DNA from: an uncultured Paenibacillaceae bacterium
Lineage (GTDB): Bacteria > Bacillota > Bacilli > Paenibacillales > DA-C8
Reading direction: 5' to 3'
Length of the DNA: 57,706 nt
NCBI GenBank assembly: GCA_937957685.1
Contig: CALGAO010000037.1
Coordinates: 1-57,706, forward strand
The translations under genes and the position numbers were made by a program. The notes beneath the pieces were generated by a model, which saw only the letters and a program-made list of their open reading frames with translations, was not told the DNA's origin and did not search any database. Shown here piece by piece: positions 1-9,491 of the stretch (position 1 is the first letter of the stretch; each line of letters opens with the position of its first letter).

Positions 1-422
1 ATGAGAAAATCAAAGTGTCGATCTTCCACCGCATACAAGTAGTTTTCCTCACTGCCATATCCCGCATCTGCAATCACCGTCTTCGGCATGGGCGAAGAAG
101 ACGCCGCCAGCTTCTCCATATGGGGGATGAAGCAGCGCGTATCCGTCGGTCGTTGATGGAGACTGTAAGACAGGAGGAACTGGTTCTCAGTCGCCATTTG
201 CACGTTGTATCCCGGCTTTAACTGCCCATTCTTCATCCGCATACTCGCCAGCTTCTTGCAGCGTCAGGGCGTGAATATGGGCAAGCGTTGCCTGAATGTT
301 CTCCTTCAACTTCTCCTCAAGGCGAAGCGTCGATTTCTTCCACACCAAGGAATACTTGCTGGCGTTCGCTTCCATCTTCGTGCCGTCGAGGAAGTAGTTC
401 TCATTTTGTCTCGATTGCCTCT
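1..422 (-). pseudogene. IS1182-type transposase fragment, frameshifted
   Basis: Two pieces of one transposase are readable on the minus strand in different frames. The upstream piece (about 415 down to 240) reads ENYFLDGTKMEANASKYS followed by VWKKSTLRLEEKL. The downstream piece (about 240 to 1) reads MKNGQLKPGYNVQMATENQF and then TVIADAGYGSEENYLY. These match the central region of IS1182-family DDE transposases as I remember them. The frame changes near position 240, where the coding region also looks shortened, and an in-frame stop lies near 420, so the N-terminal half is missing. The other end runs off the window. It is a dead remnant. The family call rests on remembered motifs and was not searched. 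Confidence 0.75.
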
Positions 423-474
423 AATGGAAGTGTCATTTGAGTGGTATACTGAACATGAGTAGTCGTCAGATTAC

Positions 475-544
475 ACACAAAAACCGTCCTTTCGTAGTTT
501 GTTGTGTGGTAACTTCATTCTACAGGAAAAGACGGTTTTTGTGT
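475..544. repeat. Long-loop inverted repeat next to the IS fragment
   Basis: ACACAAAAACCGTC (475-488) is repeated in perfect inverse as GACGGTTTTTGTGT (531-544), separated by about 42 bases and followed by a T-run. It sits about 50 bp beyond the broken transposase end. It could be a transposon end structure or a rho-independent terminator reading rightward. No gene on the plus strand clearly needs it, so a mobile-element origin is preferred. Confidence 0.6.
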
Positions 545-596
545 TTTTTTTATTCAGCCAAGTAGGAAAGGGCACATCCAGCCGTCAGTCTATACT

Positions 597-1016
597 GACT
601 TTCTGGACAGCCCCGCTGCTGCGATCACCTCGAACCGTCTGAGACACGATTTTTTCGGCTCTCAGCCCCTTCAGCCGCCTCGACTTCGTCTGAGAGACGA
701 TTTTTTCGGCTCTCAGCCCCTTCAACCGCCTCGGCTTCCCCTGAGACACGATTTTTTCGGCTCTCACGCCGCTTCAACCGCCTCGACTTCGTCTGAGACA
801 CGATTTTTTCGGCTCTCAGCACCATCAGCCGCCTCGACTTCGTCTGAGACACGATTTTTTCGGCTCTCAGCTCCTTCAGCCGCCTCGGCTTCCCCTGAGA
901 CACGATTTTTTCGGCTCTCAGCACCATCAGCCGCCTCGGCTTCCCCTGAGACACGATTTTTTCGGCTCTCACGCTGCTTGGACCGACTCGGACTGTCTGG
1001 GGCTGTCCAAAAAGTC
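597..1016. repeat. Inverted-repeat-bounded element containing the 51-bp array
   Basis: GACTTTCTGGACAGCCCC (597-614) and GGGGCTGTCCAAAAAGTC (999-1016) are inverted copies matching at 17 of 18 positions. They bracket the 51-bp tandem array exactly. IS-like terminal repeats of this kind suggest that the array lies inside, or was captured by, a non-autonomous element. There is no plausible gene inside; the open frames there are by-products of the repeat. Confidence 0.6.
636..994. repeat. Seven-copy 51-bp tandem repeat
   Basis: The landmark GATTTTTTCGGCTCTC occurs at 648, 699, 750, 802, 853, 904 and 955, a period of 51, 51, 52, 51, 51 and 51 bp. Copies differ mainly in two places: CTTCGTC versus CTTCCCC, and CCCCTTC versus ACCATC or TCCTTC. 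Each unit holds an imperfect palindrome, CTGAGA-N2-CGA-N5-TCG-N2-TCTCAG, so the array could fold into successive hairpins. Because 51 is divisible by three, the minus strand shows repetitive reading frames (RAEKIVSQ units). The single-base insertion in the third unit breaks the frame, which argues against coding. Confidence 0.85.
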
Positions 1017-1131
1017 CATTTGAGATTCAAATGGAGCGACATGAAAAACCCAAGAATGGCTAATCTTACGGCCTTCTTGGGTTTTGACTTTTTCAGTGGT
1101 CGGGCTGAAATTTCTCTTTTCGGACAGCCCC
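999..1131. repeat. 133-bp MITE-like element with internal hairpin
   Basis: The right-hand terminal repeat of the preceding element (GGGGCTGTCC at 999) is also answered by CTTTTCGGACAGCCCC at 1116-1131, so a second, smaller inverted-repeat unit starts there. Inside it, AAAACCCAAGAA (1045-1056) pairs perfectly with TTCTTGGGTTTT (1074-1085), a strong hairpin followed by GACTTTTTC. From 1132 to 1342 I see no gene and no further clear structure. Confidence 0.5.
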
Positions 1132-1342
1132 ATTTGTATTCCATTAGACGATGGAACAGCATTCCCGTCATAACGGAACGTCGACTTGCTATTTGCGGAT
1201 AGACATCCATTTTCTTGCAACCAACGGAACGTCCGTGCGTTATTGGCCAATTTCGGGCGGATTTCCCGCGCCGAATGGCACAATTACGAATCCGCATTCC
1301 ACCAGTTCCGTTTGGTTCATGATGCCTTCGGGATGCCGGGCA

Positions 1343-2098
1343 TTATGCCAGGATCAACTCGATCCCGGCTGCCTCGATCGCCGCGATCCAATCATCGGAT
1401 GGCTGTCGGTCGGTGATGATGCCGCGCACCTCATGCAGCGCAGCAAAGGAAAACAGCGCATTCACATCGAACTTGCTGTGGTCCATCACGATATATGACA
1501 TGCTGGCACGGCTGATCGCCGACCGTTTGATATCCGCCTCGAGCATATTGGAATTGCTGAAGCCGTGCAGCTGGCTGAGCCCAGTCGTGCCGAGGAAAGC
1601 CTTGTCAAACGCCAGCTTCGAGATCGAATCGACAGCCGCGGTGCCCCCCAGCCCGTAGGTCGTCTCCAGCAGGACGCCGCCGATGACCACGGTTGGAATT
1701 CGCTTCTCCCCGAGCTCTGCCGCCACATGGATGGCGTTGGTGACCACCGTGATGGACGCTGACTCGGGCAACGCCCGCGCGATCTGCAAGGTCGTGGAGC
1801 CGCTGTCGATAAAGATCGACTCTCCCGGATTCACGAGACGCGCGGCGGCCTGACCGATTCTCTCCTTCTCCAGGATGTGGACAGTCGAGCGCTCGCGCAG
1901 CGCCAGATCCTTCGTAACGAGGATCGCACCGCCGTATGTCCGCTTCAGGATGCCGCTCTGCTCCAGCTTCTCCAGATCCCGGCGCAGAGTCATATCGGTC
2001 ACGGAGAACAGCTCCTTCAGCTCCGCGATTCTGACTTCGCCGTCTCTTTGCAGCATATTCACGATTTGCTTCTGACGATCATTCAAACCTGCTGACAT
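1343..2098 (-). CDS. DeoR/GlpR-family transcriptional regulator
   Basis: This 251-aa protein has the standard DeoR layout. An N-terminal winged helix-turn-helix (about residues 5-58) contains VTDMTLRRDLEKLEQ and the family signature end KRTYGGA. A C-terminal sugar-phosphate sensing domain of the DeoRC type follows, with the phosphate-binding DSGSTT motif at about 98-103. Members usually repress sugar or sugar-phosphate operons and respond to phosphorylated sugars. No sugar gene adjoins it: IS debris follows its stop codon and the fatty-acid operon lies upstream. Its target is therefore unknown, and a former partner operon may have been lost. Length is typical of the family. Confidence 0.9.
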   Translation of the reverse strand: MSAGLNDRQKQIVNMLQRDGEVRIAELKELFSVTDMTLRRDLEKLEQSGILKRTYGGAILVTKDLALRERSTVHILEKERIGQAAARLVNPGESIFIDSGSTTLQIARALPESASITVVTNAIHVAAELGEKRIPTVVIGGVLLETTYGLGGTAAVDSISKLAFDKAFLGTTGLSQLHGFSNSNMLEADIKRSAISRASMSYIVMDHSKFDVNALFSFAALHEVRGIITDRQPSDDWIAAIEAAGIELILA

Positions 2099-2227
2099 GA
2101 TTAGCCCTCCACCGACAAACTTGGCTGTTCATGATCATACAGCCCGTGGAACCGTGCTTGTGCGATGACGATCATCGCATGACGGCACTATTATATCCTA
2201 TCAGCAGGTTTGTTGTACAGTCAGAAT

Positions 2228-2242
2228 TGTTCGTTTCGAACA
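2228..2242. promoter_or_regulatory. Possible DeoR operator
   Basis: TGTTCG-TTT-CGAACA is a perfect 6-bp-arm inverted repeat about 130 bp upstream of the deoR-type start, in the gap shared with the end of lcfA. DeoR-family regulators often bind repeats of this sort and regulate themselves. This is an inference from position only. Confidence 0.35.
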
Positions 2243-2261
2243 TTGCATGAACATGAGTCTG

Positions 2262-3887
2262 TCAGTTGCCGGCTCCGTGCTCCTCGATTAACACGCGGCG
2301 AAGGATCTTGCCTGCCGCGGTCTTCGGCAGCGAATCGCGGTACTCGTAGATTCGTGGCACTTTATATGCGGCGAGCCGCGCCCGGCAGAAGGCATCCAGT
2401 TCCTTGTCCACCACGCTGCGGCCATCCTTCAGAACGATGACCGCCTTAACCGTCTCGCCCCGATACGGATCCGGAACGCCGATGACGGCCGCTTCGCGGA
2501 TGGCGGGATGCTCGTACAGCACTTCCTCAACCTCGCGCGGATAAATGTTGTAACCGCTTGCAATAATGATTTCTTTTCTTCTGCCGACGATGGTGAAGAA
2601 CCCATCCTCATCCATGACCGCCATATCGCCGGTATGCAGCCAGCCATCCTTGAGGACCTTGGCCGTTTCCTCAGGCCTGTTCCAATACCCTTTCATCACC
2701 TGTGGTCCCTTCACGACCAGCTCGCCGATCTCTCCCGGGGGCAGTATCTCACCCGAGCCGGGACGAACGATGCGCGCATCCGTATCCGGGTATGGAATAC
2801 CGATGCCAGGCTTCCTTTTCTCCCAGTGATTGTTCGAATGGGTAACCGGTGAGGCTTCGCTCAGGCCGTAGCCCTCGTTCAGCCGGCCGCCGGTGATCTC
2901 CTCGAACTTCTGCTGTACCTCAAGCGGCAGTGGAGCAGAACCGCTGACGCACACCTTGATCGACTTCAGATCATAGTTAGGCGTATCCGGATGATTGATG
3001 ATGGCTACGAACATCGTCGGTGTGCCCGGGAACATGGTCGGCTTCGTCCTGGCGATCGTCTCAAGGATTTCCTTGACATCAAATCGCGGCAGGAGGATGA
3101 CGGAGCCTGCATAATATACGGACAGCAGCATCGCCGTCGTCAGACCAAGCACATGGAATACCGGCACGACCGTCAGGAAGCGCTCCTGCCCGCGTTCGCA
3201 ACGATAGGTCCATTTGGCTGTCTGCACCATATTGGCGATGATATTGGCATGGGTCAGCATGCAGCCCTTGGCGATGCCTGTTGTCCCCCCTGTGTACTGC
3301 AGCAGCGCGATATCTTCCTCCGGATCAACGGCTGCGATCTCCGAGATCGGTGCAGACAGGGCCATCAGCTTCTGGAACAGGCGGATGTAAGGCTTCTCCT
3401 CGATATTCGGGTCAACGCCGGTGATGGAGGTAACGATGACTTGCTTCAGATCGGTCTGCTCCATAACCGCCAGCACGCGCGGCAGGAAGGCGTCCATCGT
3501 CAGGATGACCTTCGCGCCGGAATCCTTCAGCTGATGCTGAATTTCCCGTTCCGTATACAGCGGATTGGTCATCACGGCGATCGCCCCGATCATCAGCGTG
3601 CCGAAGAACGAGACCACGATCTGCGGGCAGTTGGGCAACATGATCGCTACCCGATCTCCCTTCTCCACATTCAGCGACTTCAACGCGCTCGCGAATCTCA
3701 GGGCCAATCCGTGAAACTCGCGATACGCAAACGTCTTCCCCATAAAATCAATCGCTTGGTTGTCCGGATACTCGTTGGCCGCTTGCGTGAGAAATTCAGC
3801 CAGATTGCATCTCGGGTAGTCGCAGCTTGCAGGAACCTCGGCCGGATAATGGCGTAACCAGGGCTTTTCAACAACCACTTCAACCAT
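2262..3887 (-). CDS. lcfA: Long-chain fatty acid-CoA ligase
   Basis: This AMP-forming acyl-CoA synthetase activates fatty acids with ATP and CoA for beta-oxidation. The adenylate-binding P-loop YTGGTTGIAKG lies at about residue 200. GWLHTGD (about 415) and the C-terminal lysine motif KTAAGKILRR (about 520) complete the family set. I place the start at ATG 3887 (541 aa, beginning MVEVVVEKPWLRHYP), because GAGG sits six bases upstream. The longer frame from 3923 lacks a ribosome site and would overlap fadE. It is the last gene of the fadF-fadN-fadA-fadE-lcfA series. B. subtilis LcfA is the closest named family member I recognise. Confidence 0.9.
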   Translation of the reverse strand: MVEVVVEKPWLRHYPAEVPASCDYPRCNLAEFLTQAANEYPDNQAIDFMGKTFAYREFHGLALRFASALKSLNVEKGDRVAIMLPNCPQIVVSFFGTLMIGAIAVMTNPLYTEREIQHQLKDSGAKVILTMDAFLPRVLAVMEQTDLKQVIVTSITGVDPNIEEKPYIRLFQKLMALSAPISEIAAVDPEEDIALLQYTGGTTGIAKGCMLTHANIIANMVQTAKWTYRCERGQERFLTVVPVFHVLGLTTAMLLSVYYAGSVILLPRFDVKEILETIARTKPTMFPGTPTMFVAIINHPDTPNYDLKSIKVCVSGSAPLPLEVQQKFEEITGGRLNEGYGLSEASPVTHSNNHWEKRKPGIGIPYPDTDARIVRPGSGEILPPGEIGELVVKGPQVMKGYWNRPEETAKVLKDGWLHTGDMAVMDEDGFFTIVGRRKEIIIASGYNIYPREVEEVLYEHPAIREAAVIGVPDPYRGETVKAVIVLKDGRSVVDKELDAFCRARLAAYKVPRIYEYRDSLPKTAAGKILRRVLIEEHGAGN

Positions 3888-3912
3888 CCCTTTCCTCAGA
3901 TAAACATTCATA

Positions 3913-5694
3913 TCAGACGACATACTCTTCTGACTGGATCACTCTGGATGCGATGCGACGTTTCAGCTCGATCGTATTGAGCGGGCCCGTACGAGTCAGC
4001 TCGCTCCATGCGGACAGAAGCTTGCGCAACGACTCTCCCGTTTCCATGGCCACCAGTGCTTCCTTCGCGAGCGAACCGATCTTGTCGAAGGCTTCATGCA
4101 CGTACACCCTTGTCATATCGATCGCGTTCGCCGCGGCCTCCTCACCTGCCTTGTCCATCATCTTTCTGGTGCGAAGCAGCGCGCTCTCCATCGCATAAGT
4201 CTGAATCATCATGTCGGACAGATGAGCCACCAGCTCCTGCTCCTTGTCCAGGCCCTCCTGGTATCTCTGAACGGCGATGCCGCACACCATCAGGAACAGC
4301 TTCTTTGCCATGCTGACCAGATGCATCTCTTCGCCGAGTGTTCCGGCAGGCCGCAGCTTCGGCGCAAAGGCGAACAGTTCGCCTTGCAGCTCCAGCATTT
4401 TCTGCTGCAGCGGGAGCTCTCCCCTTCTCGCCTTCTTCACCAGCGTGCCGGGAATCAGCAGGCGATTGATCTCATTGGTCCCTTCAAAGATACGGTTGAT
4501 CCGGGAATCGCGGTAAATGCGCTCGATCAGGTATTCCTGGATGAATCCGTAACCGCCATGGATCTGCACGCCTTCATCAGCCACGAAGTCCAGACCTTCC
4601 GAGGCAAATACCTTGTTGATCGAACACTCGATCGCGTAATCCGCAATTGCCTTCGCCGCCTGCGCACCCGCATCCGGCGCGCTAAGGTCAATATGCTTCA
4701 TCGCTTCGTCAAGCAGACCGGCAGTCCGATACACCATGCTCTCCATGACGAAAGTCCGGATATTCATCTCCGCCAGCTTCTTGGCGATGAGCGGGAACCG
4801 GGAGATCGGCGTCTGGAACTGCTTGCGGGTATTGGCGTATTTGCTCGACACGTCGATGGCTACCTTGGCTGCCCCGAGACACCCGGCTGCCAGCTTGAAG
4901 CGGGCAATGTTGAGCACGTTGAACGCGATCAGGTGACCTTTGCCGACCTCTCCCAGCAGATTTTCAACCGGAACATGGACGTTCTCGAAATACAGCGGAC
5001 GGGTCGATGAGCCCTTGATCCCCATTTTCTTCTCTTCCGGCCCCAGGGTGAAACCAGGCGTCCCTCGCTCAACGATAAACGCGCTGAAGTCGGTCCCGTT
5101 CACCTTGGCGTAGACGATATAGATGTCTGCGAAGCCTGCGTTGGTGATGTACAATTTGGAGCCATTCAGGATGTAGTGACGTCCATCCTCGCTCAGGCGC
5201 GCGGTCGTCTTCGCCCCCAGGGCATCTGAACCCGAGGTTGGCTCCGTCAGACAATAGGCGCCGATCTTCTCGCCCGTGGCCAGGTAAGGAAGGTACTTCC
5301 TCTTCTGCTCCAGGTTGCCGAAGTAAACGATCGGCAGCGTCCCGATCCCGGTATGGGCGCCGACAGACAGGGAAAAGGACGAGGTCCTCGCCAACCGCTC
5401 GAAGATCAGGATGGAGCTGACCGTATCAAGCCCGAGACCGCCAAACTGCTCGGGAACGTCCACCCCCAGCAGCCCGAGTTCACCCGCCTTCCGCATCAGG
5501 CTGACGGTCAGCTCGTAATCGAGCTTCTCCAGCTGCTCGTCATGGGGGAGAACCTCGCCTTGCACGAACTGATCGGTCGTTTCCCCGATCATGCGATGCT
5601 CCTCAGTGAAGTCCTCCGGTGTCATGACCTGCTCGGGAGCCGCATCCTCGATGATGAAGCTGCCGCCGATGATCCGCTTGTTTGTCGTTGCCAT
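3913..5694 (-). CDS. fadE: Acyl-CoA dehydrogenase
   Basis: This FAD enzyme catalyses the first oxidation of acyl-CoA to trans-2-enoyl-CoA and passes electrons to EtfAB. It has the acyl-CoA dehydrogenase N-terminal, middle (YCLTEPTSGSDA) and C-terminal domains (GGYGFIQEY, IFEGTNEINRLL), followed by an extra C-terminal helical extension of roughly 170 residues, as in B. subtilis FadE. AGGAGAGG lies six bases before ATG 5694, giving 593 aa. The longer frame from 5715 has no better site. It lies between fadA and lcfA, transcribed leftward, and both are separated from it by about 25 bp. Confidence 0.93.
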   Translation of the reverse strand: MATTNKRIIGGSFIIEDAAPEQVMTPEDFTEEHRMIGETTDQFVQGEVLPHDEQLEKLDYELTVSLMRKAGELGLLGVDVPEQFGGLGLDTVSSILIFERLARTSSFSLSVGAHTGIGTLPIVYFGNLEQKRKYLPYLATGEKIGAYCLTEPTSGSDALGAKTTARLSEDGRHYILNGSKLYITNAGFADIYIVYAKVNGTDFSAFIVERGTPGFTLGPEEKKMGIKGSSTRPLYFENVHVPVENLLGEVGKGHLIAFNVLNIARFKLAAGCLGAAKVAIDVSSKYANTRKQFQTPISRFPLIAKKLAEMNIRTFVMESMVYRTAGLLDEAMKHIDLSAPDAGAQAAKAIADYAIECSINKVFASEGLDFVADEGVQIHGGYGFIQEYLIERIYRDSRINRIFEGTNEINRLLIPGTLVKKARRGELPLQQKMLELQGELFAFAPKLRPAGTLGEEMHLVSMAKKLFLMVCGIAVQRYQEGLDKEQELVAHLSDMMIQTYAMESALLRTRKMMDKAGEEAAANAIDMTRVYVHEAFDKIGSLAKEALVAMETGESLRKLLSAWSELTRTGPLNTIELKRRIASRVIQSEEYVV

Positions 5695-5718
5695 CGTTAT
5701 CCTCTCCTTGATCATTGA

Positions 5719-6903
<1,185 letters not shown>

Positions 6904-7054
6904 AGGACCCCACCTTTCTCCCATGAACCATTGATCTTCATCTGTTTCACGGCATTCAACCTACACGTCTATCATGACACTCGCGACCTTCACCCGTGTC
7001 TGGGCTATACATGCCCTTCCACGGTCTGGAATTCCGCTTGCTCTTCCGCGTTTC

Positions 7055-9448
7055 TCAATTGCGAAGCGGCTTGCGGGTCTTCAGCATATGCTCGATGCGC
7101 TGCTGCGTCTTCGGCTCGCCGCACAGGCTCAGGAATGCCTCGCGTTCCAGATCCAGCACGAATTGCTCGGAGACGAGCGTACCTTCCGGGACGCTGCCGC
7201 CCGCCAGCACATGCGCCAGCTTGCTGGCGATCAGATAATCATGATCACTGATATATCCGCCGCGCCGCATCGTATATGCCGTCATCTGCATGACCGCCCT
7301 GCCATTGTCGCCAAGCGCGCGGATCCTGCTCTCCTGCTGTGGCACATAGCCCTCGCGGTCCAGCGCCAGCACCGCCTGCTTCGCCTCATACACGCGATAA
7401 TCCTGGTTCAGGATCACCCGGTCCGTCTCGCGCATGAAGCCAAGCCGCCTGGTATCATGCCCGCTGGTCGACACCTTGCCCATAGCGATCGTCTCGAACA
7501 GATGATGGACATAGGGCTGCAGATCGACGTTCGGATGGTCTGCCTGGCGATTGATGCGAACGAGCATCTCCTTGCAGCCGCCGCCTGCCGGGATGAGTCC
7601 GACGCCCGTCTCGACCAGGCCGAAGTAGGTCTCCGCGGAGAACACGATCCGGTCGGCCGGCAGGCACAGCTCCACGCCTCCGCCCAGCGTCATGCTGTGC
7701 GGGGCTGCAACGACCGGCTTCTCGAAGCGCTTGACCAGCATCATCGCATCCTGCAAGCCTCGAATCATCTCATCCAGCACGTCCCATTCGGCATTCCGCG
7801 CCGCCTGGAGCATCAGGAGCAGATTGGCCCCCACACAGAAGTGGCGACCTTCGCTGGCGATCACGAGACCCCGGTAATGGCGTCGCACCTCCTCCAGGCT
7901 GCGCACCACCATCTGCACGACTTCCTCGTTGATGGTGTTGTTCGGTCCGTGCAGCTCGAGACAGGCGACCTCATCGCCAAGATCGATGAGCGTGGCGGCA
8001 GATCCTGCGAGGATGGTCTTCCCCTGCTCCCTGAGGGCCTTCAAGGAGATCAGCTCGGGCTTGCGCGCAAGCTCGATGTATTCGTTGTCGTGGCAATAGT
8101 ACGTATAGCCGGACCTCTTCTGATAGAAACTTTCATGGCCCCGGGCCAGCCAATCCTTGACCCATGCCGGCACCCTCTCTCCTTCCTGCTCCATCCGCCG
8201 AACCGAGTCCCTCAGGCCGATGATGTCCCACATTTCGAACGGGCCAAATTCCCAGTTGAAGCCCCATTTCATGGCATTGTCGATATCGGTGATCGAGTCG
8301 GCGATCTCCCCGAGCAGCTGCGCGGCATAGAGGAAGGTCCGCTTCAACACGGTCCAGGCAAGCTCCGAGTATCGGTCCTGCGCCGCGAGCAGCGCTCTCA
8401 GCTTCTCCTCCGTGCTCCTCGCCGCCCTGGCCGCATCCAGGGAGGCGCCGGTCACCTTCCTGCCCGGCTCGTACTCCATGGTGGACAGATTCAGCGCGTG
8501 GATCTCCGACTTGCCCCCCGATTTCACCTTGCGGTAAAAGCCCTGTCCCGACTTCTCTCCAAGCCATCCTCTCGCAACCATGTCCCTGAGCAACTTCGGG
8601 ATGGTAAATACCGACTTCTCTGCCTCGGTCCGCAGCATCTCCTGCATATTCTTCGCAACCAGGATGGCGACATCCAGACCCACGAGATCCAGTGTCCTCA
8701 AGGTTGCGCTGTTCGGCCTGCCCATGACGGGGCCAGTGACAGCGTCGACCTCCTCGACCGTGTATCCCTGGTCCAGCATCTCATGCAGTGTGATCATCAG
8801 GCCGTATGTGCCGATCCGGTTGGCGATGAAATTCGGCGTGTCCTTCGCCACCACGACACCCTTGCCCAGGGTCTTCTCGCAGAATTCCATCATGAAGCGG
8901 ACGATCTCCGGCTTCGTATCGTGCCCCGGAATGATCTCCAGCAGTTTCATGTACCGCGGCGGATTGAAGAAATGCGTGCCCAGGAAGTGGCTTCTGAACG
9001 CCTCGCTGCAAGCCTTCGACATCTCATTGATCGAGATCCCGGAGGTGTTGGACGAGACGATCGTCCCCGGCTTCCATACGCGCTCGATGCTGGCCAGCAC
9101 CTGCTGCTTCACCGGCAGGCTCTCTGTGACCACCTCGATAATCCAGTCCATCTGCGACAGCAGCCCGATATGGTCCTCCATGTTGCCGGTCCGGATGCGG
9201 TGTGCAAAATCCTCGCTATACAGCGGAGAAGAGGCGGACTTCCTCATCCTCGCCACGGCGGCATCGGCCAGCCGATTGCGCACCTTCGGGTGGTCCAGGG
9301 TAAGCCCGGCCTGCTTCTCTTCAGTACTTAGTTCAGCCGGAAGCGTATCCAGCAGCAGACAGTTCAGGCCCGCATTGGCGAGATGTGCGGCGATGCCAGA
9401 TCCCATCACGCCCGATCCGATAACTGCAACATTGCGAATGGTGTTCAT
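7055..9448 (-). CDS. fadN: 3-hydroxyacyl-CoA dehydrogenase / enoyl-CoA hydratase
   Basis: This bifunctional protein hydrates enoyl-CoA and oxidises the 3-hydroxyacyl-CoA. The dehydrogenase comes first, with the NAD-binding Rossmann motif GSGVMGSGIAAHLANAG at about residues 10-26, then a 3HCDH C-terminal domain. The crotonase-like domain follows in the last third (about 500-700; GGGVELCLPAD). This order is that of Bacillus FadN, the reverse of E. coli FadB. ATG 9448 is preceded by AAGGAGG and gives about 797 aa; the upstream 31 codons of the open frame are not family-like. It lies between fadF and fadA. Confidence 0.92.
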   Translation of the reverse strand: MNTIRNVAVIGSGVMGSGIAAHLANAGLNCLLLDTLPAELSTEEKQAGLTLDHPKVRNRLADAAVARMRKSASSPLYSEDFAHRIRTGNMEDHIGLLSQMDWIIEVVTESLPVKQQVLASIERVWKPGTIVSSNTSGISINEMSKACSEAFRSHFLGTHFFNPPRYMKLLEIIPGHDTKPEIVRFMMEFCEKTLGKGVVVAKDTPNFIANRIGTYGLMITLHEMLDQGYTVEEVDAVTGPVMGRPNSATLRTLDLVGLDVAILVAKNMQEMLRTEAEKSVFTIPKLLRDMVARGWLGEKSGQGFYRKVKSGGKSEIHALNLSTMEYEPGRKVTGASLDAARAARSTEEKLRALLAAQDRYSELAWTVLKRTFLYAAQLLGEIADSITDIDNAMKWGFNWEFGPFEMWDIIGLRDSVRRMEQEGERVPAWVKDWLARGHESFYQKRSGYTYYCHDNEYIELARKPELISLKALREQGKTILAGSAATLIDLGDEVACLELHGPNNTINEEVVQMVVRSLEEVRRHYRGLVIASEGRHFCVGANLLLMLQAARNAEWDVLDEMIRGLQDAMMLVKRFEKPVVAAPHSMTLGGGVELCLPADRIVFSAETYFGLVETGVGLIPAGGGCKEMLVRINRQADHPNVDLQPYVHHLFETIAMGKVSTSGHDTRRLGFMRETDRVILNQDYRVYEAKQAVLALDREGYVPQQESRIRALGDNGRAVMQMTAYTMRRGGYISDHDYLIASKLAHVLAGGSVPEGTLVSEQFVLDLEREAFLSLCGEPKTQQRIEHMLKTRKPLRN

Positions 9449-9491
9449 CCTTGCATTCCTCCTTGAACTTCGTTCTCTGTTCGCGACTCCA

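Noticed and set aside
585..1297. Repetitive protein genes on the minus strand (RAEKIVSQ repeats)
   Set aside because: The open frames follow from the 51-bp period. The third unit has an extra base that shifts the frame, no ribosome site is present, and the region lies inside IS-like ends.
2185..2215. Single unit of the GGGATAATG repeat upstream of deoR
   Set aside because: TATCCTATCAGCAGGTTTG is only loosely similar to the core and stands alone, so a chance match is likely.
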